Shown in pieces: positions 1 to 10,463 of a stretch of DNA of 64,000 bases; the stretch's first letter is position 1, and each line of letters opens with the position of its first letter. The position numbers and the translations under genes are program-made. The notes beneath the pieces are model-generated. The model was not told the DNA's origin, searched no databases, and saw only the letters and a list, made by a program, of their open reading frames with translations. The DNA comes from Rhodothermus profundi (lineage in GTDB: Bacteria > Bacteroidota > Rhodothermia > Rhodothermales > Rhodothermaceae), in the NCBI RefSeq assembly GCF_900142415.1, contig NZ_FRAU01000004.1, forward strand, positions 1 to 64,000, in the 5' to 3' direction.

Positions 1-1195
1 AGTCGAGGATTTTCGTGACGACGCCGGCACCGACCGTCCGCCCCCCCTCGCGAATCGCAAAACGCAACCCCTCCTCCATCGCCACCGGATAAATCAACTT
101 CACCCGAAACCGCGCATTGTCCCCCGGCATCACCATCTCCACCCCCTCCGGCAAACTAATATCCCCCGTCACATCCGTCGTCCGAAAATAAAACTGCGGC
201 CGATACCCGTTGAAAAACGGCGTGTGACGACCCCCCTCCTCCTTCGACAACACGTACACCTCACACTCAAACTCCCGATGCGGCGTCACACTACCCGGCG
301 CACACACCACCATCCCTCGCTCCACATCATCCTTCCCAATACCCCGCAACAACAACCCCACATTGTCACCCGCCTCCCCCTGATCCAACTGCTTCCGAAA
401 CATCTCCACCCCCGTCACCACCGACGTCAACTTGTCCTCCCGCAACCCAATAATCTCCACCGAATCCCCCACCTTCACCACACCCCGCTCAATCCGACCC
501 GTCACCACCGTCCCACGACCCGTAATCGAAAACACATCCTCTATCGGCATCAAAAACGGCTTGTCCTTCTCCCGTACCGGCGTCGGAATGTACTCATCCA
601 CCGCCTCCATCAACTCCATAATCCGATCCTCCCACTCCGGCTCCCCCTGCAACGCCAACAACGCACTCCCCCGAATCACCGGCACCTCATCCCCAGGAAA
701 CTCATACTGACTCAACAACTCCCGTACCTCCATCTCCACCAACTCCAACAACTCCTCATCATCCACCAAATCCACCTTGTTCAAAAACACCACAATGTAC
801 GGAACCCCAACCTGACGCGCCAACAAAATGTGCTCCCGCGTCTGAGGCATCGGACCATCCGTCGCCGCCACCACCAAAATCGCCCCGTCCATCTGGGCCG
901 CTCCCGTAATCATGTTCTTCACATAATCCGCATGACCCGGACAATCCACATGCGCATAGTGCCGCTTCTCCGTCGCATACTCCACATGCGCCGTCGCTAT
1001 CGTAATCCCTCGCTCCCGCTCCTCCGGCGCATTGTCTATCGAATCAAACGTCCGCGGCTGATTCACCGGATCCGACACCCGCTTCGACAACACCTGCGTA
1101 ATGGCCGCCGTCAACGTCGTCTTCCCATGATCCACATGACCTATCGTCCCTATGTTCACATGCGGCTTCGTCCGCTGAAATACCTCCTTCGCCAT
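1..1195 (-). CDS. tuf: elongation factor Tu (stop codon cut by window edge)
   Basis: EF-Tu, the GTPase that delivers aminoacyl-tRNA to the ribosome. The ATG is at 1195 and 398 sense codons can be read; the last is Asp at 4-2 and base 1 gives the T of a probable stop, so the protein is essentially complete. Visible motifs are GHVDHGKT (residues 19-26), the switch I RGITI, DCPGH (84-88) and NKVD (139-142), followed by domains 2 and 3. It is the last gene seen of rpsL-rpsG-fusA-tuf, 40 bp behind fusA. Codon use is extreme: 27 of 28 leucines are TTG, valines are nearly all GTG, and ATA isoleucines occur, while the final dozen or so codons revert to C-ending forms. The coding strand is therefore very G-rich, and the opposite strand holds a long spurious open frame. 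Confidence 0.97.
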   Translation of the reverse strand, partial: MAKEVFQRTKPHVNIGTIGHVDHGKTTLTAAITQVLSKRVSDPVNQPRTFDSIDNAPEERERGITIATAHVEYATEKRHYAHVDCPGHADYVKNMITGAAQMDGAILVVAATDGPMPQTREHILLARQVGVPYIVVFLNKVDLVDDEELLELVEMEVRELLSQYEFPGDEVPVIRGSALLALQGEPEWEDRIMELMEAVDEYIPTPVREKDKPFLMPIEDVFSITGRGTVVTGRIERGVVKVGDSVEIIGLREDKLTSVVTGVEMFRKQLDQGEAGDNVGLLLRGIGKDDVERGMVVCAPGSVTPHREFECEVYVLSKEEGGRHTPFFNGYRPQFYFRTTDVTGDISLPEGVEMVMPGDNARFRVKLIYPVAMEEGLRFAIREGGRTVGAGVVTKILD

Positions 1196-1235
1196 GGCTC
1201 TATAGGGTCTTGCGTGATGGTTCGTTTCCAATCAT

Positions 1236-3356
1236 TCAGGCAGTCGTGGCACCCGTTGCCGTTGCGATAATCTCATCGGCAATGCTCTTGGGCACCTCCT
1301 CATAGGTTTCAAACTGCATCGTATAAATAGCGCGGCCCTGCGTTAGCGAGCGCAGGTCGGTCGAGTACCCAAACATTTCAGCCAGCGGAACCAGCGCCCG
1401 CACCACCTGGGCCTCCTGTCGCTGCTCCATGCTCAGAATGCGACCGCGCCGGCTGTTCAGGTCACCGATCACATCGCCCAGATATTCCTCCGGGGTGATC
1501 ACTTCTACGCGCATAATGGGCTCCATAAGCACCGGATTTGCCCGGCGCGCCGCATTGCGGAAGGCCATGCGTCCCGCAATTTCAAAGGAAATGGAATCGG
1601 AGTCAACCGGGTGTGTCTTTCCATCGTAGAGCCGCGCCCGAACGCCTTCAACCGGATAGCCCGCCAGCGGCCCGCGGTTCATGGCATCCCGGATCCCTTT
1701 CTCTACCGCCGGGATAAACTCGCGTGGAATAACGCCGCCGTGGATATCGTTGATAAACTCCAGGCCTGTACCCGACTCATTCGGGCCGAATTCAATGTAC
1801 ACTTCTGCAAATTGACCGCGACCACCGGTCTGCTTCTTGTGCACGTAGTGCTCATCAACCGTTGCCCGAATGGCTTCGCGGTAGGCCACCTGCGGCCGCC
1901 CTACGTTCGCCTCCACCTTAAACTCACGGCGCAGCCGGTCCACGATGATCTCCAGGTGCAGCTCCCCCATCCCGGCAATGATCGTCTGACCGGTCTCCGG
2001 ATCAATGGACACCTGAAACGTGGGGTCCTCTTCGGCCAGCTTTTGCAACCCGGTGGCCAGCTTGTCGCTGTCCGCTTTTGTCTTCGGCTCAATAGCAATC
2101 CGGATCACCGGCTCCGGAAAGTCCATTTTTTCGAGCTGAATAGGATGTGCCGGATCGCAGAGCGTGTCGCCTGTGCGCACCTCTTTGAGCCCCACGGCCG
2201 CCGCAATATCACCCGCCATCACCTCGTCCACATCCTCCCGATGATTGGCATGCATAAAGAGCAGACGGCCAATGCGCTCCTTCTTGCCGGTCGTCGTATT
2301 GAGCACCTGCTGGCCCTTCTTCAACCGCCCACTGTAGACCCGGAAGAAGGTCAGCTTCCCGACATAGGGATCAGTCATGATCTTGAAGGCCAGCGCACTA
2401 AACGGCTCATCTGGACTTGGATGACGCTCCAGCTCTTCGTGCGTGTCCGGATGATGGCCTTTAATCGCCGGAATATCGACCGGAGACGGAAGATAGTCGA
2501 GAATTCCGTCCAGCAAGCGCTGAATGCCCTTGTTCTTAAACGCACTGCCGCAGAAGACCGGCGTAATGTCGAGACTCAGCGTTGCCTTACGGATTGTCGC
2601 CCGAATTTCTTCAGGCGTGATGGGCTCCCCTTCCAGATATTTCATGAGGAGCTCATCGTTATGCTCGGCAATGGATTCAAGCATCAGAATGCGCCAGTGG
2701 CGCGCCTCTTTTTTCAGATCATCTGGAATGTCAATTTCATCCCAGGTAGCCCCCTGCGTTTCGTCGTGCCAGATAATGGCTTTGTTAAGCACCAGGTCGA
2801 TGACCCCCCGAAACATCTCTCCGGTGCCAATCGGGATCTGTACGGGGACCGGATGAGCCTTCAGACGCTGCTTCATTTGTTCAATGGTCCCCTCAAAATT
2901 GGCCCCGGTGCGGTCCATTTTATTAATAAAGGCAATGCGGGGCACCCGGTATTTGTTGGCCTGACGCCACACCGTTTCGGACTGTGGCTCTACGCCCCCC
3001 ACTGCGCAGAAAAGAGCCACCGCCCCGTCAAGCACGCGCAGCGAACGCTCTACCTCTACGGTGAAGTCTACGTGACCCGGCGTGTCAATAATGTTGATCC
3101 GATGCACCGGACGGTCTTTCTTAGAACCGGACCAGAAGCAGGTGGTCGCTGCTGCGGTAATCGTAATCCCCCGCTCCTTTTCCTGCTCCATCCAGTCCAT
3201 CGTGGCCGCTCCTTCGTGCACCTCGCCCATCCGGTGCACCCGGCCTGTGTAAAACAGGATCCGCTCCGTGGTCGTCGTCTTACCGGCATCAATGTGGGCC
3301 ATGATGCCGATGTTGCGGATCCGCTCTAGCGGTATGTCGTGATACTTGACTTCCAT
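1236..3356 (-). CDS. fusA: elongation factor G
   Basis: EF-G, the ribosomal translocase GTPase, which also works with RRF in recycling. The 706-residue length is normal for the family. P-loop AHIDAGKT lies at residues 20-27, switch I ERGITI follows near residue 60, then DTPGHVDF and NKMD, then domains II to V with the typical GRGQF segment in domain IV. It sits between rpsG (42 bp upstream) and tuf (40 bp downstream), the standard str operon order. Codon use is mixed with many C-ending codons, in sharp contrast to tuf next door. The ATG at 3356 gives the expected N-terminus just ahead of the G domain. Confidence 0.98.
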   Translation of the reverse strand: MEVKYHDIPLERIRNIGIMAHIDAGKTTTTERILFYTGRVHRMGEVHEGAATMDWMEQEKERGITITAAATTCFWSGSKKDRPVHRINIIDTPGHVDFTVEVERSLRVLDGAVALFCAVGGVEPQSETVWRQANKYRVPRIAFINKMDRTGANFEGTIEQMKQRLKAHPVPVQIPIGTGEMFRGVIDLVLNKAIIWHDETQGATWDEIDIPDDLKKEARHWRILMLESIAEHNDELLMKYLEGEPITPEEIRATIRKATLSLDITPVFCGSAFKNKGIQRLLDGILDYLPSPVDIPAIKGHHPDTHEELERHPSPDEPFSALAFKIMTDPYVGKLTFFRVYSGRLKKGQQVLNTTTGKKERIGRLLFMHANHREDVDEVMAGDIAAAVGLKEVRTGDTLCDPAHPIQLEKMDFPEPVIRIAIEPKTKADSDKLATGLQKLAEEDPTFQVSIDPETGQTIIAGMGELHLEIIVDRLRREFKVEANVGRPQVAYREAIRATVDEHYVHKKQTGGRGQFAEVYIEFGPNESGTGLEFINDIHGGVIPREFIPAVEKGIRDAMNRGPLAGYPVEGVRARLYDGKTHPVDSDSISFEIAGRMAFRNAARRANPVLMEPIMRVEVITPEEYLGDVIGDLNSRRGRILSMEQRQEAQVVRALVPLAEMFGYSTDLRSLTQGRAIYTMQFETYEEVPKSIADEIIATATGATTA

Positions 3357-3398
3357 TGTACGCCTATTCGTTTAGCTCAACCCCACACCACATCTCCA

Positions 3399-3866
3399 TT
3401 AGAAGCGGAAGTGGGCAAATGCCCGGTTCGCCTCCGCCATGCGATGCATGTCATCTTTCTTTTTGATGGCACCCCCTTCACCCTGCGCGGCCGCCATTAG
3501 CTCGTTGGCCAGCCGGATGGCCATGCTTTTGTCCTTCCGCGCACGGGCACTCTGGATAATCCAGCGAAAGGCAAGCGACATGCGGCGCTCCGGCCGCACT
3601 TCCATAGGAACCTGGTAGGTAGCACCGCCCACGCGGCGGCTACGCACCTCCAACAGCGGCGCGGCATTGTTTACCGCCCGCTTGAACACATCAATCCCTG
3701 GCTCGCCCGTGCGCTCCTCAATAATCCGGAAGGCCTCGTACACAATTTTTTGCGCGATGCTCTTCTTCCCATCGCGCATCACGTAGTTGATAAAGCGCGC
3801 CACCAGTTCGTCGTTGTAAACCGGATCAGGCGCTACGGGTCGTCTTTCTGCTCGTTTTCTACGCAT
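3399..3866 (-). CDS. rpsG: 30S ribosomal protein S7
   Basis: S7 nucleates assembly of the 30S head by binding the 3' major domain of 16S rRNA near the mRNA exit channel. The protein has 155 residues, close to the usual 156, with the expected basic N-terminus, the [22 protein letters not shown]-type beta-hairpin region (residues about 64-86) and a C-terminal helix ending in HFRF. It lies 50 bp after rpsL and 42 bp before fusA in the same operon. Confidence 0.98.
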   Translation of the reverse strand: MRRKRAERRPVAPDPVYNDELVARFINYVMRDGKKSIAQKIVYEAFRIIEERTGEPGIDVFKRAVNNAAPLLEVRSRRVGGATYQVPMEVRPERRMSLAFRWIIQSARARKDKSMAIRLANELMAAAQGEGGAIKKKDDMHRMAEANRAFAHFRF

Positions 3867-3916
3867 GGTTGTCAGCCAACAGCTTCACACTGCGGTGCCC
3901 CGTGGCAACGCTTCCG

Positions 3917-4291
3917 TTACTGTTTCGGTCGCTTGGTACCGTACTTGGAGCGCGACTTGCGCCGGTCCGCCACACCCGCTGCGTCCAACGCCCCGCGCAC
4001 AATATGATACTTCACTCCGGGCAGGTCCTTCACGCGGCCACCACGCACCAGCACAATGGAGTGCTCCTGCAGGTTATGTCCCTCGCCCGGAATGTATGCA
4101 ATCACCTCCTCTCCATTTGTCAGACGCACCTTGGCCACCTTACGCAACGCCGAATTTGGCTTCTTCGGCGTCGTGGTATACACGCGCGTGCACACCCCAC
4201 GGCGCTGCGGACAACCATGCAGCGCCACCGACTTGCTCTTTTTCACTTTGGGCTTCCGCCCAAACCGAATCAACTGCTGAATCGTAGGCAC
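3917..4291 (-). CDS. rpsL: 30S ribosomal protein S12
   Basis: S12 is part of the decoding centre. The start is GTG (4291-4289) and the length of 124 residues is typical. The highly conserved [13 protein letters not shown] and [11 protein letters not shown] loops are intact. The lysines equivalent to E. coli K42 and K87 (mature numbering; K43 and K88 here) are both present, so nothing predicts streptomycin resistance. It is the first gene of rpsL-rpsG-fusA-tuf. Confidence 0.98.
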   Translation of the reverse strand: MPTIQQLIRFGRKPKVKKSKSVALHGCPQRRGVCTRVYTTTPKKPNSALRKVAKVRLTNGEEVIAYIPGEGHNLQEHSIVLVRGGRVKDLPGVKYHIVRGALDAAGVADRRKSRSKYGTKRPKQ

Positions 4292-4527
4292 GGCTTCTCT
4301 ATCTCGTCTGGTTGGGCACTTTCACAATCATTTACAACAATCACAGTCTTTTAATTTAAAACACTACAATCCCTACTCCCAAACTATTCCCCTCATTCCC
4401 TCGATTCTTTGCTGTTTTTACACCGATGTTCCCCCTTTGAAGAGGTCTACACTGGTATAGTGATCTATATCAGATGATCGATTATACAATTACCCTCCTA
4501 TTCCCTCTCCGAACATCTCCCCGCCCT
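4292..4527 (-). promoter_or_regulatory. A+T-rich leader/promoter region of the str operon
   Basis: These 236 bp separate ftsH from rpsL, both on the minus strand, and are clearly richer in A+T than the flanking genes. The promoter of rpsL-rpsG-fusA-tuf must lie here. I see several A/T blocks read on the minus strand (for example around 4455-4492 and 4330-4370) but no clean -35/-10 pair, so I do not fix a start site. No hairpin followed by a T-run marks the end of ftsH. Confidence 0.45.
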
Positions 4528-6624
4528 TTATGTCGCAGAGGGGTGTTCTGGCCGCTCTGCCGGCGGAGCGGACCCTTCAACGGCAGATGGCAAGGTGGGG
4601 TCGCCTTTTTGCAAATCTTTCAACTCCGCCGACTCTTTACCATTGGGCGAGGGATAATCTCCATAAGGACGAGGTCCTAAAATTTCTACTAAATCACGGG
4701 GCCCCAGCACTTCTTTCTCAAGCAGCCGGCGAGCCAGCGCCTCCAGTTTATCTCGCTTCTCCTCCAGGATCTGCCGGGCTCGCTTTCGCACGTCGTTAAT
4801 GATCCGACGCACCTCTTCATCAATCAGCCGCGCCGTCTCTTCCGAATACGGCTTGTCAAAGAAGGCCTGCTGCTCGCCGTACTGCCCAGATAGGTTGAAG
4901 CTGACGTACCCCACGCGCTCGCTCATGCCATAATCCACCACCATGGCATAGGCCATGCGGGTGATGCGCTCCAGATCGTTCTGCGCGCCCGTTGAGATGC
5001 GCCCAAAAACCAGCTCTTCGGCCACCCGCCCGCCAATCGCCATGGTCATCTGATCAAGCAACGCTTCCTTGGTATAGAGATAGCGCTCTTCGGGCAGGTA
5101 CTGCGCATACCCCAGCGCAGCCAGTCCACGCGGCACAATGGAGACCTTAACCACTGGATCCGTATAGCGCAGGAACCATCCCACAATCGCGTGGCCAGCC
5201 TCATGATAGGCAACAATCTCCCGCTCTTCCGGCGAAATGATTTTGTTTTTCTTTTCCAGACCGGCAATTACGCGATCAATCGCCTGCTCGAAATCTTCCA
5301 TCTCAACGGCTTCCTTGCCCTTTCGGGCCGCCAGCAAAGCAGCCTCATTGCAGACGTTGGCAATTTCGGCGCCGGCAAAGCCAGGCGTCTGCCCTGCCAG
5401 CACCTCCAGATCCACATCGTCAGCCAGAATCAGGTCGCGTGTATGCACCTTGAAGATTTCTAACCGCTCACGGCGATCCGGCTTGTCAATGAGAATCTGC
5501 CGGTCAAAACGGCCAGGCCGTAGCAACGCTGGATCCAGCACGTCCGGACGGTTCGTGGCCGCCATGATGATGACGCCCTTATCGGTGTTAAAGCCGTCCA
5601 TCTCGACGAGCAACTGGTTCAATGTGTTTTCCCGCTCGTCGTTGGCGCCCATCATAATGCCGCGGCCCCGCGAGCGTCCAATGGCGTCAATCTCATCAAT
5701 AAAAATGATACAGGGTGCTTTCTCTTTGGCCTGCCGGAACAGGTCACGCACGCGCGCAGCGCCTACTCCCACAAACATCTCGACAAAGTCACTACCTGAA
5801 ATCGAGAAGAACGGAACGCCCGCCTCGCCAGCTACCGCTTTTGCCAGCAAGGTCTTTCCTGTCCCCGGCGGGCCTACCAGCAAAACGCCCTTCGGCAGCT
5901 TGCCACCCAGCCGCGTGAATTTCTTCGGGTTTTTCAGAAACTCTACAATTTCAGCCACCTCCTCCTTGGCCTCATCCAACCCGGCCACGTCCTTAAACGT
6001 GACCCGCTGATTCCCCATCGCATCGTACAGAATGGCGCGATTCTTCCCTATGTTGAGCACCTGAGAGCTGGGACTCATGCGACGCAGCAAAAACACCCAG
6101 AGCGCGATGATAAGAAGGAGCGGGAAAATCCAGGTGAGCAGCCCCCCAAACCAGTTTTCTTCAATGCGCGCTGTAAATTGTACCGTCGGCCGCCCTTCAG
6201 CCCGCGCTCGGTCGTTGTACGCCAGAAGAAAGCTCGTCAGGTCATGATCGGCCGGCTTGGTCGTGGTAAAACGACGCAATAGCTCAGGGGTCTGCGGCCC
6301 CCGCAGCAAATCGGTGCGGCGCATCGGCACTGGCACAACCCCTTCCCGCACCGCCGCCTCGGTAAAGCGCCCCTGCACCCGCGTGTCATTGACAATCTCA
6401 ACCCGCTCTACGTAGCCCTTTTCTACATATTCCAGAAACTGGCTGTATTCAATCGTTCGCGTATCGGTGCTGCTCCAGAACAAGAAAAAGTGCACCAGCA
6501 AGGCCATAAAAATGGCCAGGTAAATCCAGACAGAGAAACGCGGCCGTCGTTCGGGCAAACGCGGGCCCCCTGACGGCATCTCTTTCCGCTCCAGCTCCAA
6601 GCTGTCGCGCTCGTTTTGCGACAT
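4528..6624 (-). CDS. ftsH: ATP-dependent zinc metalloprotease FtsH
   Basis: FtsH is a membrane-anchored AAA+ protease that degrades misfolded membrane proteins and short-lived regulators. At 698 residues it is slightly longer than E. coli FtsH (644). It shows a cytosolic tail, TM1 (about 31-51), an extracytoplasmic domain, TM2 (about 159-180), Walker A GPPGTGKT (251-258), Walker B IIFIDEID (306-313), the second region of homology around 352-374, and the zinc site HEAGH (H474, H478). The last 60 or so residues are a polar, Pro/Glu-rich tail of no obvious function. It is a single gene with its own leader. Confidence 0.97.
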   Translation of the reverse strand: MSQNERDSLELERKEMPSGGPRLPERRPRFSVWIYLAIFMALLVHFFLFWSSTDTRTIEYSQFLEYVEKGYVERVEIVNDTRVQGRFTEAAVREGVVPVPMRRTDLLRGPQTPELLRRFTTTKPADHDLTSFLLAYNDRARAEGRPTVQFTARIEENWFGGLLTWIFPLLLIIALWVFLLRRMSPSSQVLNIGKNRAILYDAMGNQRVTFKDVAGLDEAKEEVAEIVEFLKNPKKFTRLGGKLPKGVLLVGPPGTGKTLLAKAVAGEAGVPFFSISGSDFVEMFVGVGAARVRDLFRQAKEKAPCIIFIDEIDAIGRSRGRGIMMGANDERENTLNQLLVEMDGFNTDKGVIIMAATNRPDVLDPALLRPGRFDRQILIDKPDRRERLEIFKVHTRDLILADDVDLEVLAGQTPGFAGAEIANVCNEAALLAARKGKEAVEMEDFEQAIDRVIAGLEKKNKIISPEEREIVAYHEAGHAIVGWFLRYTDPVVKVSIVPRGLAALGYAQYLPEERYLYTKEALLDQMTMAIGGRVAEELVFGRISTGAQNDLERITRMAYAMVVDYGMSERVGYVSFNLSGQYGEQQAFFDKPYSEETARLIDEEVRRIINDVRKRARQILEEKRDKLEALARRLLEKEVLGPRDLVEILGPRPYGDYPSPNGKESAELKDLQKGDPTLPSAVEGSAPPAERPEHPSAT

Positions 6625-6716
6625 AGTTTTCCGCTACACGATCGTCTACGGAATCATACCTTTCAGACGGGGAATCCCCCCGCTGGGTTCAAAGGCCAAA
6701 CCGTCAAGAAATTGCT

Positions 6717-9512
6717 TTAGTTCCTGTTTTCCTGGCCTGTGGGCTCTAGCAGCAAAGGGCGCGCCCCGCCCTGCAACACGGGATGCAGTTGTTCAATGGC
6801 AGCCCGCGTTTCTTCCTCACTTCGGTAACGTCCCAGAATTAATCGGTAATGCAGCCGCTCTCCCACGCGAACAGGTCGCACATCAATCACGCGTCCCTGC
6901 GCAAGCGCGCGGTATTGCGGCAACACCTGTCCGATTTCCTCTTCCTTATCTGTCTCTAGCAGGAGAATGGTCCATACCGCGCGCATCGGCTCTGGCTCGC
7001 GCAACGGCCCCGGACCATCTGGCCGACGCTGGGGCAAGGCGCGTGCCGCACCTCTCGTTGCTTCCTTATCTCCCGTGTCGCTGACAGCGGCTTGCAGCGC
7101 CGTCAGCAACTGCCGAGCGCGCCGGGCTTCAGGCGCCTGAGGATAACGATTGACCAGATAGGTATAAAGAACCTCCAGCGTTAGCAGCGTATCAAGCAAA
7201 GATTTTTCTGCACGCAACGTGTCAGGTCCCATTGCTTGCCCGGCGCGAGCCGCTACCGCGTTGGCCTCTCCGCTGGTATCGATCTCAGCGGACGTTTGTG
7301 AAAGCAGGGCCCGGCGTAGTGATTCTGGCATGATCACGGGAGGTAGGCGGGCACTGTCGGCCAGCAAACCGCGATCCAGCATATCACGCCACAGATAGCC
7401 AACGGCCAGCAACGCGCGCGGAGCTACGGGCGTTTCGGGATAACGGGCTGCGATCTCCAGCAGTTGCTGAAGTCCTTTCTGATAGGCTCCCTGTTGCCAG
7501 GCTTTAACGGCGGCGGCATAAGCGGCTTCCGCCCGGGCCAGGGTATCCGAAGCGGTTGGTTGCGGCTGCGATGGCATTCCCAGCAATCCCCGGATTCGAC
7601 TGGCCAGGGGGGTATCGGGATAGCGCGACAGCAACGCTTCAAGCAGGGCCTGCGCGGCCAGCGTATCTCCCAGGGCACGCTGCACCTCAGCCAACGCATA
7701 GTAGGCCCTCGGCGCCACCGGCTGGTCGGCATCCTCCAGAATTACCAGGCGGTACCAATAGGCAGCCGAGTCGGGCTGCTGCATGGACAGAAACAGCACG
7801 TTGCCCAGCTCATAGCGCAGGCGTGCCCGTTCCGCCCGCATCTGGGCCTGCCGCAGGGAATCCCGCGGCACCTCCGAGACATCGACGGGTGGCAACGTTT
7901 CTTCGTCGTCTCTGTCCGGCAACCCTTCGAACGGGGCTCCGGTTTGCGTGCGGGCGGTTACGGCAGTCCCCTGAATGGCTGCCCGTCGGCGCCAGTTCGG
8001 AACCAGAGGCCGCCGTCCCCAGCGTTCAAAGAAGCGCGCCCGGTTTTCCTGAACGCGGACTGGATCGCGGTGAAACAGAAATCCGGCCTCGCCTCCTTCA
8101 AAGGCCGCTTCGGCTGCACCCGCACGCGCAGACTGGCTCAAACGATTTTGCAGAAATTGTCGCTCTGCTGCTCGCTGCCCGGCGCGTCGGCGCTGCGCTT
8201 GCAGCTCGCGCGCCCGCTGACGCCGCAGCTCCAGGACAAAGGCAGCAAATGCCTTGTCGTCCAGCGATCCCAGGTAGAGCAATGAGTCCAGCCGCTGAAT
8301 TTCCTGGCGAATTTGAGCAAATTGCTTGAACACACGGGCCTGCTCCTGCACATCGATCAGCGCCAGCGGGGTTGCCGGAGCTTCGGTGCCTGCGCGGGCC
8401 TGACGGCTCCGCAGCACAGCAGCGGCTGTATCGAAGTGGGCGGCCGCCGACAGGTAATCCTGAAAGGCATCGCGGTAAAGCTGTCCCAGCGCATAGTGGG
8501 CGCGCGCGCGGATCCGGCCCGGGTTGGCCTCGCTTTCGTAAAGCAGTTGGTAGTAGAGAGCGCGGGCTTCTCGGACCGCTCCCATCGCCTGATAAATGCG
8601 CGCGCGCAGATAGGCCAGCTCGGCGCGCCGAGCAAAGTGCTTGTCATCGCGCTCCATGCGGCGCAGTTGCACCAGCGCCGCCTCAGGATCAAGATAAAGT
8701 CCCTGAATCCGAATGGCCTGCCAGGCAGCAGCATACGCCAGCTCATAATCGGGCCGGTAACGTTGCACGCGCGCAAAGGCTGCATAGGCGCACGCGTAGT
8801 CTTGAAGCGTCTCGCACACCTGCCCAAGCAGAAAGTATCCCCGCGCCCCCAGGGAGCGGTCGGGCACGCGACGCAACCCGGCCTCCAACGCTTCACGCGC
8901 CAACTCCCAGCGCGCCTGTTGCACGTAGAGGTCCGCCTGCAAAAGCCAGAAACGCGACCGCCAATCATCAGGCACCTGGTCGCTGGCCAGCGTTTCCTGC
9001 AATACGCGGTGCGCTTCGTCATAGGAGCGGGCCGCTACCAGCGCGCGAGCCAGCCAGAAACGAGCTGCTAACGCCTGCGTCCCTCCCAGCGCGATTACTT
9101 CGCGAAATTTCTGGGCAGCTCCTGCATAATTGCCCAGATAATAATAGGACTTCCCAATCAACATCAGCGCGTCGTCGGCCCACTTCGACTGAGGATGCCG
9201 CCGCACAACTTCAGCGCTTTTTTCAATCGCCTTGTTAAAGGAGGCTGCGTTCGCCGTGCGCTGCGGAGGGCCAAACAGGGTCAAGTAGGTAGTCAAATCA
9301 ACTGGTTGGGCCTGCTGAGCCTTCAGGCTGCGAACGCCTTCGTTAAATGCTTTTTGTGCATTGTAAAAGGTGTTATAGTAAGCCCGAAAGTTCTCGAATT
9401 GCCGTCCCAGAAATGAGCTGGAGCTGCAGCCAGCCAGAAGGCCTCCTCCCATCAGAAGGGCAAGCAAAAGGTGCGGGGCAGGTATGCCCGGGCTTTGCCC
9501 TGCGCGGTGCAT
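6717..9512 (-). CDS. large TPR lipoprotein with C-terminal SPOR-like domain (PorW/SprE-like)
   Basis: A 931-residue exported lipoprotein built mainly of tetratricopeptide repeats, with a C-terminal stretch of about 80 residues that looks like a SPOR (septal peptidoglycan-binding) domain. I chose the ATG at 9512 rather than the frame's first start at 9581 because it gives a compact signal peptide ending in lipobox LLAGC. The segment right after the Cys (FRAYYNTFYNAQKAF) resembles the start of PorW/SprE lipoproteins of Bacteroidota, which support type IX secretion and gliding. That link is inference from resemblance alone; no other por or gld secretion gene is nearby. Multiple Ala/Arg/Gln-rich helical repeats fill residues 70-800. 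It is divergent from the phosphatidyltransferase gene. Confidence 0.8.
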   Translation of the reverse strand: MHRAGQSPGIPAPHLLLALLMGGGLLAGCSSSSFLGRQFENFRAYYNTFYNAQKAFNEGVRSLKAQQAQPVDLTTYLTLFGPPQRTANAASFNKAIEKSAEVVRRHPQSKWADDALMLIGKSYYYLGNYAGAAQKFREVIALGGTQALAARFWLARALVAARSYDEAHRVLQETLASDQVPDDWRSRFWLLQADLYVQQARWELAREALEAGLRRVPDRSLGARGYFLLGQVCETLQDYACAYAAFARVQRYRPDYELAYAAAWQAIRIQGLYLDPEAALVQLRRMERDDKHFARRAELAYLRARIYQAMGAVREARALYYQLLYESEANPGRIRARAHYALGQLYRDAFQDYLSAAAHFDTAAAVLRSRQARAGTEAPATPLALIDVQEQARVFKQFAQIRQEIQRLDSLLYLGSLDDKAFAAFVLELRRQRARELQAQRRRAGQRAAERQFLQNRLSQSARAGAAEAAFEGGEAGFLFHRDPVRVQENRARFFERWGRRPLVPNWRRRAAIQGTAVTARTQTGAPFEGLPDRDDEETLPPVDVSEVPRDSLRQAQMRAERARLRYELGNVLFLSMQQPDSAAYWYRLVILEDADQPVAPRAYYALAEVQRALGDTLAAQALLEALLSRYPDTPLASRIRGLLGMPSQPQPTASDTLARAEAAYAAAVKAWQQGAYQKGLQQLLEIAARYPETPVAPRALLAVGYLWRDMLDRGLLADSARLPPVIMPESLRRALLSQTSAEIDTSGEANAVAARAGQAMGPDTLRAEKSLLDTLLTLEVLYTYLVNRYPQAPEARRARQLLTALQAAVSDTGDKEATRGAARALPQRRPDGPGPLREPEPMRAVWTILLLETDKEEEIGQVLPQYRALAQGRVIDVRPVRVGERLHYRLILGRYRSEEETRAAIEQLHPVLQGGARPLLLEPTGQENRN

Positions 9513-9647
9513 GGCGGGTACAGGCTGGTCGCGCTCTTGAAATCTGGCCGGCAGCAGAAAGCGAACGCCTGCCTGCGGCAATGGTTCAGCTACGGAACGT
9601 GCGCAGCTCAGGAAACGTTCAGCGGCCCACCTACCCTGCAGGCACCA

Positions 9648-10463
9648 ATGGCAACGCCGACTAAATTATCTGACCCGCTTTTTCGGGACCTCAGTGCGTT
9701 TGGGCTGGGCATAATGCATCGGGTGGCGCGTCGCCTGGCGCCCACCCGAATACGTCCGGTCCATATCACCTGGCTTTTTCTGCTGAACGGACTCCTGGCA
9801 GCCTGGCTGATTCGCCGCAAACGGCGCCGCACCGATTGCCTGGCCGCCGCGCTATTAGTGGGCAAGCATTTGCTCGACGGACTCGACGGCGCGCTGGCCC
9901 GCCTGCAGCGCCCCTCTCGACTGGGCCGGTATCTCGATTCTATTTCGGATTTTGCTGTGAATGCCGCGCTATTTGCGGCGGTAGCCTGCCGGCGAGGGGG
10001 ACGCGTGCGCGACTGGGGCCTAGCAGCCGCCGGTCTTCTTGCGCAATTGCTTCAGGGATCGCTTTACAACTTCTACTACGTGCAGTATCGCCATCACCAC
10101 GCCGGCGAGCGCACCAGTCTTCTGGACGAACGCCAGGCGCATCCGTATCCCTGGGATCCGCCCCGCTTAACGCGCGTGCTGCAACAGCTCTACCTGGGTC
10201 TGTACGGATGGCAAGATCGGCTCGTTGCCTGGCTGGACCGTTGGCTAACCGGCACCGCAACGCCCCCCTTACCTGCTCCGGCCTTTATGACGGCCCTGTC
10301 CACGCTGGGATTAGGCGTGCAACTGGCCGTTGCCGCTCTGTTCCTGCTGCTGGGTCAGGCTACTCGGCTCCCTCATGTATTTCTCGGTCCCTATCTGGTG
10401 TGGAGCAGCTTTTTACTCGGCTGGCGCGCTCGCCAGGCCCGACAGCTCACCCGATCCGGCTAA
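9648..10463 (+). CDS. CDP-alcohol phosphatidyltransferase family protein
   Basis: A 271-residue integral membrane enzyme of the family that transfers a phosphatidyl group from CDP-diacylglycerol to an alcohol. The family motif D-x2-D-G-x2-A-R-x7-G-x3-D-x3-D is complete near residues 76-100 (LLDGLDGALARLQRPS and GRYLDSISD), with several hydrophobic segments around it. The spacer after AR is 7 residues, one fewer than in E. coli PgsA. The alcohol acceptor cannot be read from the sequence. The start at 9648 (MATPTKL) is preferred to 9471 because the extra 59 residues are not membrane-like and would overlap the divergent lipoprotein gene. Its 3' end overlaps the convergent pyk by 17 bp. Confidence 0.82.
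   Translation: MATPTKLSDPLFRDLSAFGLGIMHRVARRLAPTRIRPVHITWLFLLNGLLAAWLIRRKRRRTDCLAAALLVGKHLLDGLDGALARLQRPSRLGRYLDSISDFAVNAALFAAVACRRGGRVRDWGLAAAGLLAQLLQGSLYNFYYVQYRHHHAGERTSLLDERQAHPYPWDPPRLTRVLQQLYLGLYGWQDRLVAWLDRWLTGTATPPLPAPAFMTALSTLGLGVQLAVAALFLLLGQATRLPHVFLGPYLVWSSFLLGWRARQARQLTRSG

Noticed and set aside
224-1270. 348-codon plus-strand open frame opposite tuf
   Set aside because: It is Arg/His/Pro/Leu-rich low-complexity sequence made by the G-rich codon bias of tuf on the other strand; tuf itself is certain.
1611-3329. 572-codon plus-strand open frame opposite fusA
   Set aside because: Antisense shadow of fusA caused by high GC content; composition is not protein-like and fusA is beyond doubt.
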